From Brassica napus (lineage: Eukaryota; Streptophyta; Magnoliopsida; Brassicales; Brassicaceae): DNA of 64,000 nt. The translations under genes were made by a program, and so were the position numbers. Shown here piece by piece: positions 54,509 through 64,000 of this stretch. Under the pieces are notes generated by a model. That model worked only from the letters and a program-made list of their open reading frames with translations, was not told the DNA's origin and made no database searches. The stretch is from assembly GCF_020379485.1 (NCBI RefSeq), contig NC_063447.1, forward strand, positions 55,603,452-55,667,451. The letters are read 5' to 3'. The first letter of the stretch is position 1; each line of letters starts with the position of its first letter.

Positions 54509-55063
54509 TTACTTGAAAGGATCAGTAGGCAAGAAACTAAACATGACCATATCTCTTACACTTCCTTTCATAACTATAAACTTCCTCATCACACCTTCTC
54601 TAGTAAACCCAACTTTTTCAAGAACCCTTTGTGATCCGACATTGTCCACGTCCACTAGTGCCTCAAGCCTCTCAACCTCCGGCATTGCCTTGAATACCTC
54701 CGCCGTCACTAGCCTCACCGCCTCCGTAGCGAACCCTTTTCCCCAATACTTTCTCGCTAGCACATAACCTATCTCTTTCCTGATCTTATCGACCGGCATG
54801 ATCAAGATGTAGCCGATGGGACGATCGTCCTCTAAACAGATGGCTCGGAGCCAAGGGTGTGTCAAGACCGAATCCGTTATGTATTTGATGGCTTCTTCTC
54901 GGCTCGTGCATGGCTCCCATGAGCAAAAGCGTGCGACTTCAGCGTCTGTGGCCCATACCATGTAGTCGTCAACGTCGGAAAGAGTCATCGGCCGGAGTGA
55001 TATTCTTCCCGGCGGCGATGAAACAACCACTGCTGGCTGAGTCTCGTTTAAGTCCATCTTCAT
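54509..55063 (-). CDS. GNAT-family N-acetyltransferase (RimJ-like), tandem copy 1
   Basis: A single exon of 184 residues from the ATG at 55063. The Acetyltransf_3/RimJ-like fold spans about residues 18-182. It starts GRISLRPMTLSDVDDYMVW, has the acetyl-CoA pyrophosphate-binding motif in KYWGKGFATEAVRL (about 105-118) and ends LVDVDNVGSQRVLEKVGF plus MVMFSFLPTD. It should transfer an acetyl group from acetyl-CoA to an amine; plant relatives are annotated as Acyl-CoA N-acyltransferase superfamily with substrate unknown. The sequence resembles Arabidopsis At2g32020/At2g32030 (from memory), neighbours of CVL1. The upstream region has no unusual feature. Intact. Confidence 0.93.
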   Translation of the reverse strand: MKMDLNETQPAVVVSSPPGRISLRPMTLSDVDDYMVWATDAEVARFCSWEPCTSREEAIKYITDSVLTHPWLRAICLEDDRPIGYILIMPVDKIRKEIGYVLARKYWGKGFATEAVRLVTAEVFKAMPEVERLEALVDVDNVGSQRVLEKVGFTREGVMRKFIVMKGSVRDMVMFSFLPTDPFK

Positions 55064-55487
55064 TTAGGATAATGTTTGTTTGAGATATCTCATCATAACG
55101 TCAATGCGTTATCTTTATATACACAGCTTAGCAAATAAACTCGAATCTTGCTTCTTGCTTCTTGCTTTTGAGTAAAATAAAGTTAGTGGTAATATTATAT
55201 TATTATTTTTATAACAATTATTGACTGAAGTTCCGAGAAAAGATGACGTGTCACTGTGTGAATGGATGGTTGTCAATTTTGACCTTTGACTTTAACACTT
55301 ACTTGGTTGCCAAACAAAGCATAGATGGAGCTCACCTTGTTGCTTGATTGCTTCGAGTGAGATGCTAAAAACGACGTGGCAAAAATTGATTGGTCGCTTA
55401 CCATGTGGTTAAAGTAAATGATTTGATGGTAGTAGTCAACGCAAGACTATCATGTTTTCTTCTGTAACAAGGCTAAGGCTCAAGATG
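55064..55487. other. Promoter-side intergenic DNA of GNAT gene 1
   Basis: ttatatacacag near 55113-55125 could be its TATA region (minus strand). Nothing else recognised. Confidence 0.4.
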
Positions 55488-55490
55488 TTA

Positions 55491-55711
55491 GATCATCTTT
55501 ATCCCTAAAACCCCATTTGGAGTTCTTATTTTTTTTAAAAAATTTAAAAACTAACTAATCGCGGGCCAACACATGTCAGTGAGGTCCGCGAACAGTACAA
55601 AAACTCCACCAAACTCGCCTCTTGCAGAAAATGAAGAAGAGTTGAGTTTTAACAAAATTGTGGGATCCACCTCTTAAAGAACACACTTAAGAGAAAGTGA
55701 TAAAGATGATC
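55491..55711. mobile_element. PIF/Harbinger (Tourist-like) MITE
   Basis: Ends GATCATCTTTATC and its exact inverse GATAAAGATGATC, flanked by TTA (55488-55490 and 55712-55714); 221 bp. Shares tcgcgggcc in the centre with the MITE at 43050. Confidence 0.85.
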
Positions 55712-55797
55712 TTATGTTGTGAAAGTAAAATTTACCCAATGTTACAGATTTTTTATGATCTATTTTTCTTAAAATACTTGGTCTTCTAAATTTCTTT

Positions 55798-56071
55798 GAA
55801 AAATTTCCCATAGTATTTTTTAAGTTTTTGTCACAAAAATAATCATCAATGAAGAAAATGATAAAAATAAGTTTTATTAAAGAGTAAAAATGTATTTTAT
55901 CCTAGGGTTAACTAATTTAGACTTATGGTTTAGAGTTAAGGGGTTGGGTTTTCGGATAGGGTTTCAAATTAAAAAAAAAATTAAAATTTTAAAATAAATA
56001 GAGCTATTTTGGTTATTTTTATGGCTATTTTTGTGACAAAAGCTTAAAAATAGTTATTCGAGAGAATTGCC
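55798..56071. mobile_element. Mutator-type MITE (TTTTTGTCACAAAA family)
   Basis: Left GTATTTTTTAAGTTTTTGTC and right GTGACAAAAGCTTAAAAATA...GAGAATTGCC are inverted counterparts. Flanks aatttcttt and gatttcttt match in 8 of 9 positions. Relative of the element at 38334. Confidence 0.65.
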
Positions 56072-56344
56072 GATTTCTTTTTACGTCATCTTGTTTAACT
56101 GATCTATATTTCATCTAATCGTAGCTATAAAAATAGTTGAGATGTTGAAACGTTGAATTCATTTCATGAAGTGAACACGGTACTTGATACAAAATCACAT
56201 ACTATACTCTCAAATAATATAAATAATTTTGGTGTAAAATAGTAAATCTATAAGGTTACAACAACATAAGAAAAAGAAAAATAGAACATCATCATATCAA
56301 ATTATACATGTGAATTGACTGATCTTTGTTAATTCAAAATCAGA

Positions 56345-56893
56345 TTAGAGCAAAGAATCAGAAGGCAAGAAACTAAACATGACCATATCTCTAACATTCC
56401 CTTTAAGGCACATGAACTTCCTCATCACACCTTCTCTCACAAACCCAACTTTTTCAAGAACCTTTTGAGACCCAATGTTATCTACGTCCACAAGAGCCTC
56501 AAGCCTCTCCATCTCCGGCTTTTCCTTGAATATCTCCGCCGCGACAAGCCTCACCGCCTCCGTCGCTATCCCTTTCCCCCAATACTTGCTTCCGATAACG
56601 TAACCGATCTCTCCTCTGATACTATCGACGGGTGTGACCGAGATCGAGCCGATGGCGCGGTCATCATCTAAGCAGATAGCTCGGAGCCAAGGGTGTGGCA
56701 AAACGAAGCTGTTTATGTAACCTATGCCGGCTTCTTGGCTCGTGTAAGGCTCCCACGTGCAAAAGCGTGTGACGTTTATGTCAGTTGCCCAGACCATGAA
56801 GTCGTCTATGTCGGAGAGAGTCATTGGTCGGAGATGGATTTTCTCGGACGGTGAGGAACTCACGGCTTTGCGAGTGCATGAGTCGATATCCAT
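56345..56893 (-). CDS. GNAT-family N-acetyltransferase (RimJ-like), tandem copy 2
   Basis: A single exon of 182 residues. The first in-frame ATG is at 56893 (MDIDSCTRKAVSSSPSEKIH). The frame is open further upstream only to a TTG before an in-frame TGA, so that extension is not used. It is colinear with copy 1: LRPMTLSDIDDFMVWATD, EIGYVIGSKYWGKGIATEAV (acetyl-CoA motif at about 102-114), LVDVDNIGSQKVLEKVGF and MVMFSFLPSDSLL. Same predicted chemistry with unknown substrate. The pair lies in the same orientation 1.3 kb apart, with two MITEs between. Confidence 0.92.
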   Translation of the reverse strand: MDIDSCTRKAVSSSPSEKIHLRPMTLSDIDDFMVWATDINVTRFCTWEPYTSQEAGIGYINSFVLPHPWLRAICLDDDRAIGSISVTPVDSIRGEIGYVIGSKYWGKGIATEAVRLVAAEIFKEKPEMERLEALVDVDNIGSQKVLEKVGFVREGVMRKFMCLKGNVRDMVMFSFLPSDSLL

Positions 56894-57793
56894 CTCGGAT
56901 GATGATTCCTTTGAGTTTTCTTGGTCTGTTTCCTTTGAAGGCAATTGAAGCTTGTATTCTCAAAGATTGCTAAGGCAATTTGATACTTGATTCTACACAT
57001 ATGGCGGTTTAAATAATTAGACATTTGTATATTAAATAAAATAAAATTAAAAATAAAGAAAATAAAAACAGAAGTTTCCTTGTTGCTTCTACCGGCCGGT
57101 CAAATACGCAACAACTAAGGTCTCGAATCACTTAAACATATGGGTGATTAGTCAACTTCTAAATTTCTAATATGGAGCTATCTTTCAGTCTCATGTGAGG
57201 ACCATAATGTGACATGGCACAGAATGTTTGGTCATTTTTCCAGTTAGACTGTTGATTTTTTTTCTAACGATTTTTTCTGTAGTTAGTGAGTGTGAGATTT
57301 TCTTTTCTTTTAATTTCGTTGAAAGTTAAATATTTTACTCAACAATTAAAAGAAGACTTTTCTTTTGAGGAAAATATAACAAAAGAAGAGTACAACAGAA
57401 AAATGAGACACACAACTTTGACCTTTTTCTCTCTTCGTCCACCAAGGTGCAGACTAAGGAAAGAGGAAACGAACAAACAAATAAATAAAAACGTCTATAA
57501 GAATGGCTTACATTTCAGTAATGTAATCCCGTATTGGAGACTTAAGAGATGAACATGAATCTCTATTATTAATTTTAATCATCTATCATCGATCTCACAT
57601 GTCTCTTGGAATTTTTTTTTTGGCAAAAAACGTTAAATTATTATAAAAATTAAACTTTTTAGATGCGTGTTATAACAATATTTTCTTAAAAAGTATAACT
57701 TTAACCATTTTATTCATTAAACAGCCAACCAAATGGATCATCGTAAAGAGAACCAAGCCCAACAATATTTAATATTTTAAATTTTAGTTCTCA
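56894..57793. other. Upstream DNA of GNAT gene 2 and intergenic DNA
   Basis: A stretch at about 57400-57525 recurs diverged at 63430-63545 (gaacgaacaaacaaa, aaaacgtctat), and 57560-57680 resembles 29470-29580, traces of segmental duplication accompanying the F-box copies. The open frame at 57286-57552 has no coding character. Confidence 0.45.
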
Positions 57794-57822
57794 TTAGATT
57801 TTGACTCGCAATTTGAAAGCGC
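57794..57822 (-). mobile_element. Degenerate Helitron 3' end
   Basis: Minus strand GCGCTTTCAAATTGCGAGTCA then AAATCTAA and a T: a decayed version of the hairpin-plus-CTRR end of the element at 58014. The 5' end was not found. Confidence 0.4.
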
Positions 57823-58013
57823 GTAACTTTTTTGTTGAACATTTTGATAAACTTTGCATGAATTTATAACATTTTTTAAAAAAAAATAATTTTAAATTTG
57901 TTATATTATAATGTTTGAGTTTCAAGCAGAATTTTTATATCTGATTCAAACACGTGGTTAAAAAGGTAGACCCAAAGATCCTTATAATATCCACTTCGGA
58001 TTTAATAAAAAAA

Positions 58014-59639
58014 CTAGATTTTCCGCGCAACCGTACGGGTGTTTTTTCAAATTGAATTGAGGGAATTGTAAGTTAAGTCAGTTGCTTATTTTATATTTTG
58101 GATGGTGAAACAATCAAGTTGATATGTTAGATAAGTAAATTATAATTTGATAATTCTATACAAAGAGAAAAATTTCTAGTGTTTTTGTTTGTAGAACATA
58201 TTTACTTTGTTTTTAATATATGATGTTTTAGAGATTTTTTTCATTCCAAATTAGATGATATTTTCAAATTTGCATGAAAATTTATTTCTTTATTTATTAC
58301 TTTATATAACTCTTATATTTTGCCAGTTAGCTTTTTATTGACTGAATTATGATTAAGTGAATAGTTAATGATGTTTTGGTTAGATAAAATAGAAAATTAT
58401 TATTTTCTTTAATTTGTGTGAACAAATCTAAACATCAAGGTAAAAAAAAGAAAATAGTGTCATTTAGTTGATTATATATATTAGTACATCTATATTTGTA
58501 TATATATTTGTTTCACAGACAAAAATATGCTATAATTTTTTCTATTATATAGATTACAATTTATTTTATATATAAAATTATTTTTTCAATTTAGATTTAA
58601 CATTTGAACAACATTCTAGAGAGAGCTTGACGACGTTTTAGCATGTGCGTTGTAAACTCTAAATATTATTTCAGCTGATAATTGATTAGTTTTAACAGTA
58701 ATTGTATAAAGACATAGTATTCATTACTTTTTCTAATCATCAAAATATTTAATAAAATCTATTTTGATTTAATTTTAATATAATTTTTACTATTTATTTG
58801 CAAGTATTTATAGTTTTTGTAAACTATACTAAAATGAGATATAAGTGATCTTTAAGATTTTAAGATTTAGTAATTGTGTGGTTAGTTTAATTTAAAAAAG
58901 TAGAATATTCTTAGAAGTTTAAGACATTTTTGTTGTAAATGTTATATAAATAATATTTTTGTGATTTATAAATATATTATTGGTAAAATCAATAAATTTT
59001 ATAACCACGTATATAGATTATAATTATTAAACATATTTTAATTTTTTATATGATTATAAACGAATTATATTATATGTTTTAGAATGATATTAATTTGACA
59101 AAGTTGTTAATTATATTAAAGAACAATAACATGTTGATATTTTTTTGACATCATCAAAGTAATAACAATAATCATATATTATGGTTGCATAACGTAATAC
59201 TAAAAATAGTATACACGATCATATGTATATATAATCATATATTATGATTGCATAGCATATGAATTGTTTTTTTGTTCATGACGTGACCTAAAAAATAGTT
59301 AATGGCCTACAAAATAATTAATAACGTTGTTAATAATTATTAGATTAATGGGTTAAATTTTTTTATATAAATCAGTTGGTATATTTAATTATATTTAATT
59401 GATTGGTTTTGAATACATATTTTTGAATTTAGCATATATTAATAGTAAATAATTATGAGATTCTCCTTAAAATAGTATATTGTTGATTTTGTTAAGATAT
59501 TAATAAGATATATTGTGATTATATTTATTATAAAAATGAATGATAAGATAATTAAATATGATGATTTTTTTTTAAGACATTGTCCAAAATGAAATATCAC
59601 ACATGAACGAACTCATGACTTATGTTTTAATAGATAAGA
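58014..59639 (-). mobile_element. Non-autonomous Helitron
   Basis: On the minus strand it starts TCTTATCTATTAAAACATAA after an A and ends with a hairpin (CCGTACGGTTGCGCGG region) followed by AAAATCTAG and a T. It is the same family as 5316-6657, sharing the 5' AAGTCATGA region. 1.6 kb, AT-rich, without Rep/helicase. Confidence 0.82.
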
Positions 59640-60169
59640 TCTGTTAATTAATATTAGATAAAACCTGGTAACAATTCAAAGACCCACAATTAACACATGA
59701 TTCGATACATGGTGATCCGATAAAAACTCAAAACTGATAATAGTTTTTAAAAATTTTGATTAAATTTCTCATATATTTTTAAATGTTACATAAAATTGAA
59801 TAAAACTTATGACTCTTTAAATTTTGATTATATCATTCAAAAAAGAGAAAAAAAAATGGTAATAAGAAAACTAAAATTTGTTGATATAACAATATTAATT
59901 TATTTTTGTTATTAATAACCTATTATACGCTTATATTTTTATTTATCGTTGATGAATGAAATCTTAGTTTAATATAATTATTAGCCTAATTAAATGGTAT
60001 TAGCTCATAATGTAATCTCTAAGGATTCAAATTATTTGAGGTTGAGATGTAGTTAAAGCCCAAAAAACCGGAAGACCATTCTACCATTAATGAGTGTTTA
60101 ATTTCTTTGGAATAGTAATGAGTCTAATGACATTACTTGTAATTAGTTTAATTGAAGGTAAAAGTTAGG
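59640..60169. other. AT-rich intergenic DNA
   Basis: No feature seen. Confidence 0.45.
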
Positions 60170-60178
60170 AATAATATA

Positions 60179-60873
60179 TGAGTTATTCTTGGGTTCACCC
60201 CCTAGGGTGAACCTCTAGGTTCACCGACCAATAGAATTTCGTTATTTAAAATTTGATATCTTTTATAAAAGGAAACAAAATATTGTCAAGTTATATTATG
60301 TTTTTAAAATAAAAAATAGTAGTTACAGAAATTTTTTTTAAAAAAAATCTTTTTAACGTCGTCAGCAAAACACTAAACCCTAAATCCTAATCCCTAAACC
60401 CTAAACCCTTGGGTAAACCCTAAACCCTTGGGTAAACTCTAAACCTTTGGGTAAACCCTAAACCCTTGGGTAAATCTTAAACCCTTGGATAAATCCTAAA
60501 CTCTAAATAAAGACACTAAACCCTAAAACTCTAAATCCTAAATCCTAAACGCTAAACCCTGAGTGTTTTAGTGTTTAGTGATTTTGATTTAGAGTTTAAG
60601 ATTTATCCTAGAGTTTATGGTTTACCCAAAGGTTTAGAGTTTAGGATTTAGGATTTAGGGATTAGGATTTAGGGTTTAATATTTTGCTGACGACGTTAAA
60701 TATATATTTTTTTGTAATTACTACTATTTTTTATTTATTTCTTTTTACCATTTAATTTTTAAAAGATAATATAATTTGACAATATTTTGTTTTATTTTTT
60801 AAAAAATATCGAATATGAAATAACATAATCCTATTGGTTGGTGAACCTATAGGGGGTGAACCCAAGAATAAGT
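60179..60873. mobile_element. Foldback element with telomere-like core, 695 bp
   Basis: Perfect 9-bp duplication aataatata (60170-60178 and 60874-60882). The ends TTATTCTTGGGTTCACCCCC are inverted and the similarity continues to the centre, so nearly the whole element is a palindrome. The core (60360-60680) consists of ccctaaa units with an acccttgggtaa variant on one side and tttagggat words on the other. Non-coding; Mutator-like by duplication length. Confidence 0.82.
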
Positions 60874-60998
60874 AATAATATATTGATGTAAAATATCTAG
60901 TGTAATCTAAAATATTTTGGAAAGATTTACAATATCTTAGAAAGTAAATAAGAGATAAGCTTAAAAAGTTGAGAGTAAAGAATAGATTTCAGTTATTA

Positions 60999-61166
60999 GA
61001 GCACCTCCATCAATGATACGAGGTGGATGTTCTAAAAAGATGATTAGTTGCTAATTAAAGCAAAAGTGATTGAAGTGATTCTAATATCCATCTAATAAAA
61101 TCTGATTTAATTAATAACTAATCATTTCTTGAGAATCTCCACCTCATACCATTGATGGAGGTGCTC
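60999..61166. mobile_element. PIF/Harbinger (Tourist-like) MITE in the F-box copy 5 promoter
   Basis: Ends GAGCACCTCCATCAATG and its inverse CATTGATGGAGGTGCTC (one of the cleanest in the window), flanked by TTA (60996-60998 and 61167-61169). 168 bp. The paralogous promoter near 30745 lacks it, which confirms the insertion. Confidence 0.88.
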
Positions 61167-61368
61167 TTAGATCAATTCGATCTTCACTTTTTATTGAGGA
61201 GATGCCATGTATATAAAGGGGTCATGGTCTCATTTGTATTACGCAGAATCTGTAATTCTTGATTTTTTCCTTTTTAGAATAAATACAGAGGTTTTATTTC
61301 CAAAACAAAACAAACTCTTTGGTCCAAGAAAAAAAAACACCAACTCTTCGGAATCTCCTGTCTCCGCC

Positions 61369-62543
61369 ATGAACGTCTCGGTTCAAACCTTTTCGCCGCC
61401 TGTTATGCGGAGCTCATTGCCGATTCCAGAAGACCTCGTTCTCGAGGTTGCCGTCAAAGGCCATAGCGAGATGTCGTTGCATATCCAAGCTCTTGGCGTC
61501 CATGCTTGTCCGACAAGATTTCACTAGTCGTTTTTAACCAAATCTTGTGCTCGACCTCAGCTTCTATTCGCCTTCCAAGATGACAGTGAGGTTGTCTTTT
61601 TCTCGTCACCTCAGCCTGAAAATCCAGAAGAGAACTCGTATGTTGTAGCCCCCAGTCAACTTGCATGTTTCCCAAGTTCCCATAGATTATTCTATACTAA
61701 TACTTCTACCGGTGGCTTCTTCTGTTATGTAGTTGAACGGATCTTTGAGGGGATGAAAGATTCAGAGTATGTTCCGGTGATATGTAACCCCAGCACTGGA
61801 CAGTCCTTGAACTTGCCTACATTGAAGTCGAGCAAGAGGTTTGGAGTAGAAAGCTATCTTGGATATGACCCCGTTTCTAAAGAGTTCAAGGTTTTGTCAA
61901 TGGAAACCTCGTTTGTAAGTGGTCAGTATCTCTCTGTGAAACACCAAGTTCTGACATTAGGAACTGAGAAATTGTCATGGAGGATGGTCGAATGTTGCAT
62001 CCCACATAATTCTTCTCGTAAGTGGATATGTATCAGTGGTGTTCTTTACTACACAGCTACAGAAGGCTACTGGTCTTCCATGGTAGTTTGTTTTGATTTG
62101 AATTCTGAGAAGTTCACCTTTGAGAATTTCATGAAAGCTTCCGGTAAAGAAATGCATGGTTCAACAACTCTGATCAACTACAATGGGAAACTAGGTTTGC
62201 TTATGTCTGAAGATACTAGTAGTGATTATATTTGTGGAGCAAGTAAAAGTCTTAAGCTGTGGGTTCTACGAGATGCTGGAAAAAATGAGTGGTCCGAGCA
62301 TGTATATACGTATTACCGCCTTCTTGGGAGGATGTAGTTTCAGAGTACATGCGCATTTCTGGAATGGTTGGTACAAATGAAATCGTATTGGCCCCTTTGT
62401 TCCAAAACGTGCCTCCCTATGTCATCTACTACAATGTGGAGAGAAAGACGATCACAAAAGTTGGGATACAGGTAATGGAAGCGCTTCAGGGAAAGAGATT
62501 TTACACCTTTGTCAACTATGTTGAGGATGTGAAGTTTCTTTAA
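61369..62543 (+). pseudogene. F-box gene copy 5, frameshifted
   Basis: Starts MNVSVQTFSPPVMRSSLPIP like copy 2. Within the F-box, 11 bases (atattctcgag) are missing between two ctcgag words, removing IFSR and shifting the frame. Stops follow at about 61525 and in the next segment. From about 61560 the original frame is readable again (RPQLLFAFQDD, PENPEENSYVVAPSQLACFP, VICNPSTGQSLNLPTLKSS). Near 62310 two extra bases after CATGTATA break the frame once more before the conserved end (YVIYYNVERKTITKVG). Clearly non-functional. Confidence 0.88.
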
Positions 62544-62784
62544 GTAAGATATGTGTACGTAGTTTTCTGATCGTCTTTGTAAGAGATCATAGAGATAGGT
62601 ACAAAATAAAGAAAGTTGAAGGAAGAGCTATAGATGATGATGCTATAGATGATGATGCTATCCAAACTGAGATTTTTATTGTTGTTAACTTTAAACTTTA
62701 AAGCACCTAGTCAATTAAGACTGGGAATTCACACCTTGCTTCTTTGTTCATATTTATTAGATTTTTTTCTGGTTATATAAATTA
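62544..62784. other. 3' flank of F-box copy 5
   Basis: Contains a 15-bp direct repeat (ctatagatgatgatg, two copies near 62630-62660). No gene. Confidence 0.4.
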
Positions 62785-63380
62785 GGACTGGACAAAAAAT
62801 CCAAATCCGAAGAACCAAACCGGACCTGGTCCAAAAATATAGTATTGGACTGGATCCAAAATTGGTTAAATATCCGAACGAGTTCAAAATTTTGGTATCT
62901 AGAGATCTAGAACGGAATCAGACCCAAACTCAAATATTTTGGGTACCTAAATGTATCTTAAATAGATTTATTTATTTAAATATATTAATTATTTTAGATT
63001 TAATATACATAAAATCTAAAATATATAAAATATTATGAAAATTATCCAAAAACTTAAAAATATATACAAGTAATCAAAAATAAATGCATAAAATAGTTAA
63101 ACAATAATCAAAACACCAAAAATACTAGAAATATCTATTGACTCTTTAAACCAAACCAATTTATATGTTAAGTTTATGTATTTTAGCATACAATGTTCAA
63201 ATGTATATGTAATATATCATTTATTTTTTTGGATTTTGGAAATTTAAAATATGTATGAATTTTTAAATTTTATTAAAAATAGTTTAAACGGGTATCCAAA
63301 CTCAGAAAGATCCAAACGAAACCTGAACCAAAATTTATAAATACCGAACCAGAACGCATATCCAAACATCCACCCCTGTA
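62785..63380. mobile_element. Probable DNA-transposon relic (TGGACAAAAAATCCAAATCC ends)
   Basis: The left end GGACTGGACAAAAAATCC and the inverse of the right end (GGGGTGGATGTTTGGATATG) are loosely similar. Words such as aaatccgaa, ggtatccaaa, ccgaaccaga and gaacc recur within. No clean target duplication; class uncertain. Confidence 0.4.
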
Positions 63381-64000
63381 AATAGAGTTTATGTATAAGT
63401 TTTTTTGTTTGAAAAATATATGAATAGAAGACGGACACAAAACTTCAATCTTTTGTCTCTCTCTTTTCCAACAAAGTGCTAGACAAAGGAAGATAGAACG
63501 AACAAACAAACAACACAAAAACGTCTATCAGAATGGTTCACAATGTATTAGAGGCACAATACAAGTGCAAACTAACTTATTCAAAGGTATCAGACATGTG
63601 TTAAATGAGCCACCAGATACTAAAGAGCATCATTAGTGAAGATAAAGAGTACCTTCCCATTATTATATTACTATTTTTAAAGTAATTTATATAATGTGAT
63701 TTAGTACTTAACCAGCATGATGTCAATTAAATCAATACCAAAAAAAGCATATGAGATTCTAAGAAGTCAAATACAACAATAAGACTTGTATGATTGTATC
63801 AGTAGAAACTTGTATTCAACGGCATCGTAGTTGAGAAAGGTACCAATCGAGTGATAAAATTGATTTAAGAGAGAGGGATGGCAAATCATCAAATTTTCAT
63901 GCTCCAAACAAATCTCAAGACCTTTTTCCACTAACAAGTACTGTATCAAATAACAAAAACAACGAAAAAAGAGGAAAAATGGACACAAGAAAAATATCAG
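63381..64000. other. Intergenic DNA to the window edge
   Basis: 63430-63545 is a diverged copy of 57400-57525. Nothing else recognised; the short ORFs have no coding character. Confidence 0.4.

Noticed and set aside
56894..56944. 17-residue N-terminal extension of GNAT copy 2
   Set aside because: It would need a TTG start. An in-frame TGA lies just upstream and the first ATG is at 56893.
57286..57552. 88-codon ORF as a small gene
   Set aside because: No start context, domain or conserved counterpart. The diverged copy near 63430 is not open in the same frame.

Overview
The window is nuclear DNA of a flowering plant, almost certainly a Brassica. The intron-bearing inositol polyphosphate 5-phosphatase gene and the two acetyltransferase genes read like close relatives of Arabidopsis chromosome 2 genes (CVL1 and its two GNAT neighbours, from memory). 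The transposon families, and their CCGAGGAAATTCC and CCGACGAA subterminal repeats, are of Brassicaceae type. The species (B. rapa, B. oleracea or B. napus) cannot be settled from the sequence alone.

Host genes are few. An eight-exon CVL1-like 5-phosphatase lies at 17190-19618 (+). Five copies of one F-box gene follow on the + strand. Three are intact (27144-28367, 41046-42239, 52546-53760) and two are broken (31781-32962, 61369-62543). Two tandem GNAT acetyltransferase genes (54509-55063 and 56345-56893, both -) sit between the last two F-box copies. If Arabidopsis order is ancestral, the CVL1-GNAT interval has been stretched by about 35 kb of F-box duplication and transposon insertion.

Most of the rest is mobile DNA, and many elements can be delimited to the base by target-site duplications (TSDs). 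Three CACTA elements are present: one entering from the left edge and ending at 2368, one at 10170-16239 (TSD CTA) and one at 21951-25637 (TSD GCT). The last two are nested inside older MITEs (9919-16397, TSD tttaaaata; 21846-25784, TSD TAA). Other elements are Helitrons (5316-6657, 7331-8371, 58014-59639, plus two 3' ends), Stowaway-like, hAT and PIF/Harbinger MITEs, a 695-bp foldback element with a telomere-like core (60179-60873), and two apparent insertions consisting only of a poly(A) tail.

The three most unusual objects are these. (1) Two long Mutator-type elements (43347-47238 and 47627-51844) have separate TSDs but lie in opposite orientation, giving an 8.5-kb inverted repeat. Each also contains an internal hairpin with arms of about 400 bp, built from short palindromes with GACGACTTAC and GTAAGTCGTC halves. 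(2) Two PIF/Harbinger-like elements flanked by TTA or TAA carry gene-like fragments. The one at 38817-40998 carries pieces of a URI-type prefoldin gene and an aldo-keto reductase gene, and separates the F-box gene at 41046 from its conserved promoter. (3) A decayed, still intron-bearing piece of an eIF2-beta gene lies at 34921-35500.

All family assignments come from reading translations and repeat ends by eye. No database search was run.
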